In this document: positions 42,621 through 50,619 of the stretch, piece after piece
How positions within the stretch are numbered: position 1 is the stretch's first letter
Layout of the letters: the number at the start of each line of letters is the position of its first letter
Assembly (NCBI RefSeq): GCF_026651855.1
Contig: NZ_CP093280.1
Location: 3,140,001 to 3,204,000 of the forward strand
Direction of reading: 5' to 3'
DNA from: Pseudomonas silvicola
GTDB lineage: Bacteria > Pseudomonadota > Gammaproteobacteria > Pseudomonadales > Pseudomonadaceae
DNA length: 64,000 nt
Notes under the pieces: generated by a model
Database searches by the model: none
What the model saw: only the letters and a program-made list of their open reading frames with translations
Told to the model about the DNA's origin: nothing
Translations under genes and position numbers: made by a program

Positions 42621-43820
42621 ATGGAATTTACATTCGATCAAGCGGACGAAATGTTCCGCTCGCAGGCGCGTGCCTTTGTGAAGGCCCATCTGCCCCAGGA
42701 TATGGCCGAACGCAACCGGCGCGGTTATCACCCGCTGCGTGAAGACACCCGGAGCTGGACGCGGATTCTCTACGCCCATGGTTACTCGGGCGCCAACTGG
42801 CCGGCCGAATGGGGTGGCACGGGCTGGTCGCCGGTTCGGCAGTTCATCTTCGATGAAGAATGCCTGCTTGCCGGGGCGCCTGCCGTGGACACCGCCGGGT
42901 TCAAGATGATCGGGCCGGTGATCATGACGTTCGGCAGCGAGGCCATGAAGCGCGAATACGGACCTCGCATCTTGCGCGGTGAGGTGTTCTGGGGGCAGGG
43001 TTTTTCCGAGCCTAACGCCGGATCGGACCTCGGCTCGCTGAGCACCCGGGCAGAGCGCGACGGCGACGAGTACGTCATTAACGGACGCAAGATCTGGACC
43101 TCGTTCGTGGAAAGTGCCGAGATGATCTTCGTCTTGGTCAAGACCGATCCCGAAGCGCGTCAGCGCGGTATTTCAATGATCCTGGTGCCGCGCGAAGCAC
43201 CGGGTGTGACCATCCGGCCGATTCACGACATCGGTGAAAGTCACAGCCTCAACGAGGTCTTTTTCGACGACGTGCGTGTGCCTGTGAGTTACCTGGTGGG
43301 TGAGGAGGGCAAGGGCTGGACCTACGCCAAATTCCTTCTGGAAAACGAGCGGGCGACCAGCGCTGAATGGCCGCGCAATAACGCCAATCTCCAACGTCTG
43401 CGAGGCTATTTGCAAGAGACACAACCCGATGGCCGCCGTCTGATCGAGCGTCCGGGCTATGCCCGTCGGCTGGCCAGCCTGGAAGTCGATCTGGCGGCGC
43501 TCAAATGGCTGACCATGCGTGCGCTGTACGAAAAGCGCGGCGGGCACAATCACTTGCCAATGGGTTCGTTGCTCAAGGTGCGCGGGTCGGAATTGCTGCA
43601 GAAAATCGGCGAGTTCCAGGTCGAGGCACTGGGTGCCCATGGTTTTTATGTCTACCCCGACCCGCTCGGCGACGAGCAGGTGCAGCAACGCTGGGCCCCA
43701 GGCTCCGACTACGCCCCCGGTGCGATGGCTGACTTCATGTATCGCCGGGCGACCACCATCTACGGCGGCGCCAACGAAGTACAGCGCACCATCATTGCTC
43801 GTTCCTTTCTGGAGCTTTAA
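42621..43820 (+). CDS. acyl-CoA dehydrogenase, alpha-type subunit (pair 3)
   Basis: This ACAD of 399 residues has FSEPNAGSDLG, INGRKIWTS and the C-terminal YGGANEVQRTIIA segment, again with Gly where MCAD has its catalytic Glu. It is similar in overall pattern to the alpha-type subunit of pair 1. It is followed after 2 bp by its beta-type partner, and the gene order (alpha then beta) matches pair 1 but is the reverse of pair 2. Confidence 0.88.
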   Translation: MEFTFDQADEMFRSQARAFVKAHLPQDMAERNRRGYHPLREDTRSWTRILYAHGYSGANWPAEWGGTGWSPVRQFIFDEECLLAGAPAVDTAGFKMIGPVIMTFGSEAMKREYGPRILRGEVFWGQGFSEPNAGSDLGSLSTRAERDGDEYVINGRKIWTSFVESAEMIFVLVKTDPEARQRGISMILVPREAPGVTIRPIHDIGESHSLNEVFFDDVRVPVSYLVGEEGKGWTYAKFLLENERATSAEWPRNNANLQRLRGYLQETQPDGRRLIERPGYARRLASLEVDLAALKWLTMRALYEKRGGHNHLPMGSLLKVRGSELLQKIGEFQVEALGAHGFYVYPDPLGDEQVQQRWAPGSDYAPGAMADFMYRRATTIYGGANEVQRTIIARSFLEL

Positions 43821-43822
43821 TC

Positions 43823-44968
43823 ATGGAATTCGAACTCAGCGACGAGCAGCGCATGCTCAAAGACAGCGTCAGCCGTTTTATCGAGGACCGCTGCCGGTTC
43901 GAGGTGCGCCCCGGCATCGTCGACAACGGTGCGTTCGATGCGGCGAACTGGGCGACCTTCGCCGAGTTGGGTTTTTTGGGCCTGGCATTGCCAGAGACCG
44001 TCGGAGGCATGGGCTTCGGGCCTATCGAAAGTGCACTGGTGATGGAGCAGATGGGACAAACGTTGGCAGTCGATCCATATTGGTCGATTGGCGTGCTGAC
44101 CGCCCAGACGCTATTGGCCACCTGTGACGAAAACGCCTTGCCGATGCTGCAAGCCTTGGTCTCTGGCGCATACAAGCCGGTGCTGGCTCACGATGAACCG
44201 GAATCGCGGGGTGATCTGGCCTGGGTGACCACCCGCGCCGAGCACGGTGCAGACGGCAAATGGCGTTTGTCGGGGCAGAAAGTGGCGGTGGTCGCCGGCA
44301 ATGTCGCTGATCACTACATCGTCTCCGCGCGGGTGGCCGGGCACGCCGGTGACGAGCAGGGCATCAGCCTGTTTCGGGTTGCCCCGGACACACCGGGCCT
44401 GAAACGCACCGACTGGCGGTTGATCGACAACCGCTGGGCCAGTCATTTACACCTGGATGCCGTGGAAGTGGATGAGCATCAGTTGCTGGGTGTCAATGGG
44501 CAGGCTTTCGCGGCGATCGAGGAGGGCGCCGCTCACGCTTTGACGGGCCTGTGTGCCGAGGCAGTGGGCGTGATGGAACGAGCGCTATGGCTGACCCGTG
44601 ATTACTTGAAGCTGCGCAAACAGTTCGGCCAGCCGCTGAGCACATTCCAGAGCTTGCAACACCGCATGAGCGAAATGCTGATCGAGCTGGAACTTGCCAG
44701 GGGCATGCTGCATTGCGCGCTGGCCAGTCTCGACCGCCCCCTCGATGAGCGCCGCCGGGCGTTGTCCCTGGCCAAGGCGCAGATCGGTCAAAGCGGTCAT
44801 TTCGTCTGCGCTCAGGCCATCCAGTTGCATGGCGGCATCGGCGTCACCGAGGAATACGTCGTCGGGCACCATTTCAAGCGCATGACCATGATCAATGCGA
44901 CGCTGGGCAGCGCGTTGCACCACACCGAGCAGGTGGCAGACATGCTTTCACGTCAAGCGTTGGCTTGA
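43823..44968 (+). CDS. acyl-CoA dehydrogenase, beta-type subunit (pair 3)
   Basis: This 381-residue ACAD-fold protein ends in QLHGGIGVTEEYVVGHHFKR, as does the beta-type subunit of pair 1, and lacks the alpha-type motif. It starts 2 bp after the alpha-type gene, implying co-translation. The likeness of pairs 1 and 3 suggests duplication followed by specialisation for successive rounds of side-chain shortening. It ends 14 bases before the preferred start of the second TetR gene. Confidence 0.85.
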   Translation: MEFELSDEQRMLKDSVSRFIEDRCRFEVRPGIVDNGAFDAANWATFAELGFLGLALPETVGGMGFGPIESALVMEQMGQTLAVDPYWSIGVLTAQTLLATCDENALPMLQALVSGAYKPVLAHDEPESRGDLAWVTTRAEHGADGKWRLSGQKVAVVAGNVADHYIVSARVAGHAGDEQGISLFRVAPDTPGLKRTDWRLIDNRWASHLHLDAVEVDEHQLLGVNGQAFAAIEEGAAHALTGLCAEAVGVMERALWLTRDYLKLRKQFGQPLSTFQSLQHRMSEMLIELELARGMLHCALASLDRPLDERRRALSLAKAQIGQSGHFVCAQAIQLHGGIGVTEEYVVGHHFKRMTMINATLGSALHHTEQVADMLSRQALA

Positions 44969-44982
44969 GCCGGGGGGCAAAC

Positions 44983-45549
44983 ATGTCAAGGCTTGTGGAG
45001 ATCAAACGGAATGCCGTGACGCTCATCGCCCGCAACGGCTTCGGAGCGATGTCGCTGCGAGACCTGGCGCGTGCGTCGGGGCTGCAGGTAGGCTCGGTGT
45101 ACGCCCATTACAAAAGCAAGAATTCGCTGCTGCTGGAAGTGCTGGTCGATCACCTTGAGGAGTTGATCAGCGCGTGGCAGGAAAACGACTGCCGCAAGAA
45201 AGGGCCAAAATTGCGCCTGTCCGCCTTCGTCACGACCTATGTCGAGTTTCATGCGGCCAATGCCGAGCAATGCGTGATTCTGGAGTCCGACACCCGCAGC
45301 CTGGATGACGAGGGTCGCGAGACCGTTGCTGCGTTGCAGGCACAGTACGAAAACCAGTTGGCCGCGATCCTGCGCGAAGGTGTGAGGACCGGTGTGTTTC
45401 TCGTTCCTGATCTGGCCTTCAGTGTCACCACACTGCTGTCGATGCTGCGCGGGATCTGCCATCGGTACTGCTCCGACCCTCAGCACGGCGTCGGTCACGT
45501 GGTTTCCCACGCCACGATGATGGCGTTTGCCATTGCGGGGGCGCGCTGA
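44983..45549 (+). CDS. TetR-family transcriptional regulator 2
   Basis: The 188-residue protein has a TetR helix-turn-helix in its first 50 residues (NGFGAMSLRDLARASGLQVGSVYAHYKSK) and a helical ligand-binding domain. The ATG at 44983 is preferred over an in-frame start at 44965, which would overlap the dehydrogenase gene. It is the last gene of the DUF35-dehydrogenase operon and therefore lies under operator copy K. It competes with TetR regulator 1 as the protein that binds the 21-bp repeat. Confidence 0.87.
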   Translation: MSRLVEIKRNAVTLIARNGFGAMSLRDLARASGLQVGSVYAHYKSKNSLLLEVLVDHLEELISAWQENDCRKKGPKLRLSAFVTTYVEFHAANAEQCVILESDTRSLDDEGRETVAALQAQYENQLAAILREGVRTGVFLVPDLAFSVTTLLSMLRGICHRYCSDPQHGVGHVVSHATMMAFAIAGAR

Positions 45550-45787
45550 GCTGCCCCCTTTCTTCACGGTCTGTTGAACCTGCGGCGCACCTCCTCAACG
45601 CTCGGTGTGGAGACTTGAGCAGGTGTCCCATGAAATGGCATTTCTCGGCGTAACACCTTGCAGGTTGAACATTGCGCCACCGAGTCGATGGTCACGCGTG
45701 ATCTGGCATCTTGGCGGGGACCTTTTGCCATGTTTCCGGTCCCGGTCCGTACACTCTAAAAACACACTCCGAAGGCCAGGTGGTTTT

Positions 45788-46801
45788 TCACATCGTATCT
45801 TCCATGACGATCAAGGGCCCTCGAGGGCATCCTTCGGCCTCGTAGAACTGCTTACACCACTCCCTCAGGGCCCGATATCCCAACACATCTCGTTTGGCAA
45901 AAATAGGCTGCTGACGAAAGCGCTGGTGGCGCCACATGCGAGCGTCCTCTTCAAAGAGCCCTTCGGTCTGCCTCGCAAGCTCACGTATGTGTTCGGGCAT
46001 GACGTGCGGTGAGTCGGGATCGCGAGGGAAGAAGTAGCTCACCCTTAAATCGGAACTGTCGTCATCCACTGGCGTGCAGGACAGCACCAGCCGGCGCCCA
46101 AGCTTGCCGTGGTCGAAAATTGTGAACGAAAGACCCACGCCTGCATTGCGGGCAAAGAGTCGCAGCGCAATCTCCTTGGTGTGCTTGTTGAAGAAGCCCA
46201 TCTGCGATTGCCAGACAGGCGTGCTGGTATCGAAATCCAGGAGCACCGGGTCTTCAGGCGCACCATGGGTAAAGCGAAAATGCGCGGTGTCTGCCGCATT
46301 CTCTGTCATGAGCTGGGGGTGAATGCGTTCGTCAGGTTTGAAGACGATTGCGTCGGGGTAACAGGGATAAAAATCGTTTACGTCGGCGGGCAGTTCCGGG
46401 TGATCGAACAGGTCCGGGAGATCCCAACCTTCGCGCGGAGCTCCTCCGGCGGGGTCGTGCCAGAGCAACAGCAAACCGTGGCGTTCCACGACATGCCATT
46501 TGCGTAATCTCTTGGGTATGCGACGTTCTTCACCGGGGATCAGCATGTTTTCGCCTTGCAGGTTCCATTGCCAACCATGATAGGGGCATGCAATACAATC
46601 GCCTTCAACCTTGCCCCCGTAACCCAGATGCGCCCCCATATGTGGACAATGAGCGTCGAGGACGGAGAGCACGCCTTGGCGATTACGAAAAGCGACCATC
46701 TCATGACCGAAGTATTTGATGGGCTTGACACCACCAGGGGGAATTTCCGCACTCCAGCCAATCTGAAACCAACCTGTAGGTTTCATGGACAGGTTAAGCA
46801 T
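45788..46801 (-). CDS. Rieske non-heme iron oxygenase, KshA/DAF-36-like
   Basis: The 337-residue protein has a Rieske 2Fe-2S motif (Cys52-x-His54 and Cys72-x2-His75) and the mononuclear iron motif ENAADTAHFRFTH near 167-179, with His174 and His179 as ligands. The sequence around CPHMGAHLG and the overall length resemble 3-ketosteroid 9-alpha-hydroxylase KshA and the cholesterol 7-desaturase group. It should hydroxylate a bulky alicyclic substrate with electrons from a reductase. No ferredoxin reductase gene is visible in the window, so a partner must be elsewhere. The ATG at 46801 follows AAGGAG. It is monocistronic with operator copy L upstream. Confidence 0.9.
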   Translation of the reverse strand: MLNLSMKPTGWFQIGWSAEIPPGGVKPIKYFGHEMVAFRNRQGVLSVLDAHCPHMGAHLGYGGKVEGDCIACPYHGWQWNLQGENMLIPGEERRIPKRLRKWHVVERHGLLLLWHDPAGGAPREGWDLPDLFDHPELPADVNDFYPCYPDAIVFKPDERIHPQLMTENAADTAHFRFTHGAPEDPVLLDFDTSTPVWQSQMGFFNKHTKEIALRLFARNAGVGLSFTIFDHGKLGRRLVLSCTPVDDDSSDLRVSYFFPRDPDSPHVMPEHIRELARQTEGLFEEDARMWRHQRFRQQPIFAKRDVLGYRALREWCKQFYEAEGCPRGPLIVMEDTM

Positions 46802-46881
46802 CGTCGATCTCCTTTGTTGTTGCTATGGGCGATGTCCGGTCCGATCAATGTCTGCTTGAGGCTGACGATTACCGGCCATTA

Positions 46882-46902
46882 ACTGAGTATATGTCAGCTA
46901 AT
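46882..46902. promoter_or_regulatory. shared 21-bp operator, copy L
   Basis: The half-sites are TAACTGAG and GTCAGCTA with a 5-bp spacer, close to consensus. It is about 80 bp upstream of the Rieske oxygenase and is the last copy in the window. Confidence 0.85.
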
Positions 46903-47048
46903 GGATTGACAGGGATACTTTTTGGGTAAGAAGAGACGCGCTCGGTTTGACGGGGCGGAACACGGCATGCAGTAGATTAGTCGCCAGTTCAGCGGCCATC
47001 CGTTCATGTTGTAGTGGGCGGATGGCGCGTTTTCAATGAAGGTTGTAG

Positions 47049-48368
47049 TTAGAACAACGCTAGCGTGTAGTTGAATATCAGTCGGTTCTGATCGCCGTTC
47101 CGACCCGCTTCCGTGCGCGCCATGCCATTCTTCCAGGCCACGCCCAAGCCTTTGAACGTGCCGCTTTGCACCACGTATTCCAGCGCCACGTCGCGTTCCC
47201 ATTCCGACTGTTCGGGGCCGGCGTAGGTTTTGATGCCGGTGCCTTTGAGGTACACCATGCTTGCCCGCAGCCCCGGAACGCCCAGCGGGGCGAAGTCGTA
47301 GGCGTATTGGCCGAAGACCGTTTGTTCGCCCGCGCGAACGAAACTTTGCAGCATGCGATCGGTGAACAGGTAGTAGCTGGAGCCGCCTGCGCCTTTGTCG
47401 ACCAGGCTGCCCTGGTTTTCCTGAATGAAGTTGCTGCCGTCCGAAACGCTCTGGTACCCCAGGGTCAACGAATGGGCCAGGTGCGTATAGGTGAAGTACG
47501 CGCTCCAGGTATCGTTATCGATTTCACCCTTGCGGTCTTTACTGTAACCGCTGGCGGCGTAACCTTGCGCACGGCCGCTGGCTGATGCGTTGGCGCCGTT
47601 GGAATCGGTTTTGAAGTAACGCAGGTCAGAGGACACAGAGTTTGCGGCATCGAGGGTCCAGACGTGCTGCAAACCGAAGAAGTGTTGATCGTAATAGTCG
47701 TCCAGGCGGGCGAAGTAGTACTGTAGCGTCAGGTTCTTCATCGCTTTGTAGTCGGTCCCGGCGAAGTAAAACTTGTTGCTGTCCTGGGTGCCACCGACCA
47801 CGCTCAGTCCGGTGCGATCGGTCGAGCCTCGGCCGGTCACCTGGGAGATCAAACCGCCGGTAAACGTGAAGTTATCCAGGTCTTTGGACGTCACCTGGCC
47901 GCCCTGAAAAGTCTGCGGCAGCAAGCGGCCGTCGGAGGCCATCAACACCGGTATTTTCGGCTGCAGGGTGCCGTAACGTGCTTCGGTCTTGGCCAAACGC
48001 ATCTTTGCCGTGGGTTCGATACGCCCCCACTGCGCCGCCGCACCTTCGCCGTCGGAAGGGATCATGGAACTGCCGACATGGCGACCGGCGCCGCTGTCCA
48101 GCGTGACCCCCAGCATGGCCAGTGAGTCGAGGCCGAAGCCGACCGTGCCCTCGGTGAATCCGGAGGTGTAGTTAAGGAGGAAGCCTTGCGCCCATTCTTC
48201 TGTTTTGTTGGGTGCCGCTGCGCCGTCGCGGTTGTCGGAGTTGAAATAGAGGTTACGCATCGACAGCGTGGCTTTGCTGTCGTTGAGGAATTCCGCATAG
48301 GCGGCGTGGTGGGTGCAAGCTGCAAACAGGCCGAGGGTCGAGCAGGCCAGCGTCGTGTGTTTTTTCAT
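47049..48368 (-). CDS. OprD-family outer-membrane porin
   Basis: This 439-residue protein has a signal peptide ending in AYA before EFLND, and a beta-barrel body with the EEWAQGFLLNYTSGFTEGTVGFGLD pattern typical of OprD porins (shown here only as a family resemblance of its first strands). It ends in phenylalanine, as outer-membrane barrels usually do. OprD-family porins admit small carboxylates and amino acids. Its neighbours point to sugar acids as substrate. It lies downstream of the semialdehyde dehydrogenase gene, separated by a terminator-like hairpin, so it may have its own promoter. Confidence 0.92.
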   Translation of the reverse strand: MKKHTTLACSTLGLFAACTHHAAYAEFLNDSKATLSMRNLYFNSDNRDGAAAPNKTEEWAQGFLLNYTSGFTEGTVGFGLDSLAMLGVTLDSGAGRHVGSSMIPSDGEGAAAQWGRIEPTAKMRLAKTEARYGTLQPKIPVLMASDGRLLPQTFQGGQVTSKDLDNFTFTGGLISQVTGRGSTDRTGLSVVGGTQDSNKFYFAGTDYKAMKNLTLQYYFARLDDYYDQHFFGLQHVWTLDAANSVSSDLRYFKTDSNGANASASGRAQGYAASGYSKDRKGEIDNDTWSAYFTYTHLAHSLTLGYQSVSDGSNFIQENQGSLVDKGAGGSSYYLFTDRMLQSFVRAGEQTVFGQYAYDFAPLGVPGLRASMVYLKGTGIKTYAGPEQSEWERDVALEYVVQSGTFKGLGVAWKNGMARTEAGRNGDQNRLIFNYTLALF

Positions 48369-48530
48369 GGCAAAGGGTCCCCGCTGACGTGAGAGCTCGC
48401 GTCAGTGATCGATCATTATTGTTGTGGTGGTACTGGCTCCGCCGCGTCGTTGGCGACGTGAGCCAAAGGGGTCGAGCGTCTTTGGCAAGTGGTGCTTTCA
48501 GGGTCTTCGGGTATTGTCGCTCCTGTCATT

Positions 48531-48578
48531 CTGAAAAAGAGTAAATAGGCACCCGACCGCTTGAACCACGCGGTCGGG
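48531..48578 (-). terminator. terminator-like hairpin after the dehydrogenase operon
   Basis: A 9-bp perfect stem (CCCGACCGC with GCGGTCGGG) lies 10 bases after the dehydrogenase stop. On the minus strand it is followed by a U-rich stretch that is not contiguous with the stem. Confidence 0.6.
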
Positions 48579-48587
48579 GCGAGGCCG

Positions 48588-49994
48588 TTAGCGTGGCTGC
48601 AACCAGGCGGGGGCATCCTGCAAGGCGACCGGACGCAGAAAGCGCTGGAGCGCCGCGTAGCCCACCGAGGTGGTTTCAGGGCGTGTCGAGGCCGGCCACG
48701 GGCCGCCGTGCTCTTGCGCGTGACAGACCGCAACGCCGGTCGGCACACCGGCAAACAGCACTCGGCCCGCGACCTGACGGGCTGCATGGATCAACGTGCG
48801 GTTCTGCGCGGTGTCGTGGTCCAGACCCCACAGCGTGGCGGTCAAGCTGCCACCGATGGCGCTGAACACCTCAACGGCCTGTTCGACGGAGCGAATCTTG
48901 AGCACCACGGCAGCCGGTCCGAACATCTCTTCACGCAACGTCGGGTCGGCAATGAATGCCTCGGTGTTTACCTCAAACAAACGTGGCGCCGGCCCTGCGC
49001 TGTCGGCCGGCGGCTCGAACAGCAAGCGTGCCTGGGGTGAGGCGGCCAGATGCGCGACGCCGGACTCGAAGCCCTGGCGCATGCCCGGCGTCAACATAGC
49101 GTGGGTCGGCAGTGGGCGCAGGGTCGTGCAGAGCTGGTCGACGAAACGGTCACTCGCCGGATGATCGAACAGCACGATGACGCCAGGGCTGGTGCAGAAC
49201 TGGCCGCAGCCCATGGTGATCGAACTGGCCAAGGTGCTGGCCAAGGCTTCGCCGTTTTTCTCAAGCACTTCCGGCAGAGCCAGCAGCGGGTTGATCGACC
49301 CCAGCTCGCCGAAAAACGGAATCGGACGAGGGCGATCATTGGCAGCTTTCCACAGCGCGGTACCGCCTTGGAACGACCCGGTGAACGCCACGGCGCTGAT
49401 GTCGGGATGGGTGACCAAGTGCGTACCGGCGGCCCGTGACGCGCCTTCAACCAAACCGAGCAAGCCAGCGGGCAGTCCACAGTTGGCCAACACTTGGCTG
49501 GCGACGGCGTGGACAGCCTTGGACAGTTGCGGGTGGCCGGAGTGAGCCTTGACCACCACCGGGCAACCGGCGGCCAGCGCCGAGGCCGTATCGCCGCCGA
49601 GCACCGAAAACGCAAACGGGAAGTTACTGGCGCTGAACATCGCCACAGGCCCCAACGGTTCCTGAACCCGACTCAAGGCAGGGCGGCCCGCCGGGGGCGC
49701 ACCGGCCACAGCCTCGTCATCAACACGCTGATACGGCACGCCGTCGCGTACTTCGCGGGCGAAGCCACGCAGTTGAAAGGCGGTACGGGCCACTTCGCCA
49801 GTCAGGCGCGCCGTGCCCAGATTCGTCTCCAGATCGGCCAGCGCGATAAGGTCTGTCTGGTGCTGCTCCAGCGCATCTGCCAAGGCATCCAGCAGGCTGC
49901 TACGGACTGTCGCGTCGGACTCGGCCCATTGACGGGAAGCCACACGGGCTGCTTCAACGGCCTGATCGATAGCGATGATCTCAGGTGAACTCAT
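48588..49994 (-). CDS. alpha-ketoglutarate semialdehyde dehydrogenase-like enzyme
   Basis: The 468-residue protein belongs to the aldehyde dehydrogenase branch that includes 2,5-dioxovalerate (alpha-ketoglutarate semialdehyde) dehydrogenases. Seen are SASNFPFAFSVLGGDT, VAFTGSFQGG, FFGELGSINP with the general base, and the nucleophilic Cys in GQFCTSPG. It would make alpha-ketoglutarate from the semialdehyde, the last step of non-phosphorylated sugar-acid breakdown. GGGGAG lies 6 nt before the ATG. Its start overlaps the stop of the SnoaL-like gene by one base. The assignment to this subfamily is good, though other semialdehydes are possible. Confidence 0.88.
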   Translation of the reverse strand: MSSPEIIAIDQAVEAARVASRQWAESDATVRSSLLDALADALEQHQTDLIALADLETNLGTARLTGEVARTAFQLRGFAREVRDGVPYQRVDDEAVAGAPPAGRPALSRVQEPLGPVAMFSASNFPFAFSVLGGDTASALAAGCPVVVKAHSGHPQLSKAVHAVASQVLANCGLPAGLLGLVEGASRAAGTHLVTHPDISAVAFTGSFQGGTALWKAANDRPRPIPFFGELGSINPLLALPEVLEKNGEALASTLASSITMGCGQFCTSPGVIVLFDHPASDRFVDQLCTTLRPLPTHAMLTPGMRQGFESGVAHLAASPQARLLFEPPADSAGPAPRLFEVNTEAFIADPTLREEMFGPAAVVLKIRSVEQAVEVFSAIGGSLTATLWGLDHDTAQNRTLIHAARQVAGRVLFAGVPTGVAVCHAQEHGGPWPASTRPETTSVGYAALQRFLRPVALQDAPAWLQPR

Positions 49995-50455
49995 CAGCGG
50001 CTCCCCGTTTCAGGTTCAAGGTGATAGCCCCGGCCGGTGTAGTCGTAGTCCACCAACTGGTTAATCGCGACATTCTTGTCGGCAGGCGAGGCGTAATAGG
50101 CGCGGATCTCTTTGATCAGGCCGGTGTGCTCGTCGAACACGTACCACTCATCACCGCGCAGTGCGGTGCCAGGAATGCTTTTCCAGTGAGTCCACTCGAT
50201 GACAGCCTCGTGGCTGTCATGGCTGACGAGGATCTTTTCAATGGTCCATTGCGAGCCCAGGTTTTCTACGCACCAGACCCACTTGTCGGCGATGGTCTGG
50301 GCCGTGCGCCAGGGAATTTCCGGCAGGCCGTCGGGAAAGTAGTGCACGGCGTCGGGCGTGAAACACGACAGCAGTGCGGCGTGATCAGCGGCGTTGCAGG
50401 CGGCGAAGTAGCGGCGGATCAAAGCGGCGTATTTGGCCTGGTCGATATCAGCCAT
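49994..50455 (-). CDS. SnoaL/NTF2-like protein
   Basis: This small protein of 153 residues has the cone-shaped NTF2-like pattern: an N-terminal helix with YFAACNAADHAALLSCF, then FTPDAVHYFPDG and later strands ending in an aromatic-rich tail. Such proteins include isomerases, hydratases, lactonases and proteins without known activity. The ATG at 50455 follows GGGAG and is preferred over an earlier start at 50491. It is translationally coupled to the semialdehyde dehydrogenase, so it probably acts in the same pathway, for instance as a dehydratase or lactonase helper. This is inferred from position only. Confidence 0.8.
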   Translation of the reverse strand: MADIDQAKYAALIRRYFAACNAADHAALLSCFTPDAVHYFPDGLPEIPWRTAQTIADKWVWCVENLGSQWTIEKILVSHDSHEAVIEWTHWKSIPGTALRGDEWYVFDEHTGLIKEIRAYYASPADKNVAINQLVDYDYTGRGYHLEPETGSR

Positions 50456-50619
50456 CAGAGGTCTCCCTTGCGCATGATTGTTTTCCTTCATCAGGGGAAA
50501 GGCAGCGAACGAGAGCGTTGCTGCCTGAGGTCACCCGATCCTACGGGCGGGCTTTGCTGATGGGAATGCGCGTTTTGGTCGATCTCGGGGAGCGTTCCAG
50601 ATAGTGAGAAAATCTGCGG

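Noticed and set aside
3346-46902. The 21-bp repeat as transposon ends or recombination sites
   Set aside because: The copies vary in sequence, keep a strict 5-bp spacer and always lie at promoters, with no transposase or target duplication nearby. A regulator site explains them better.
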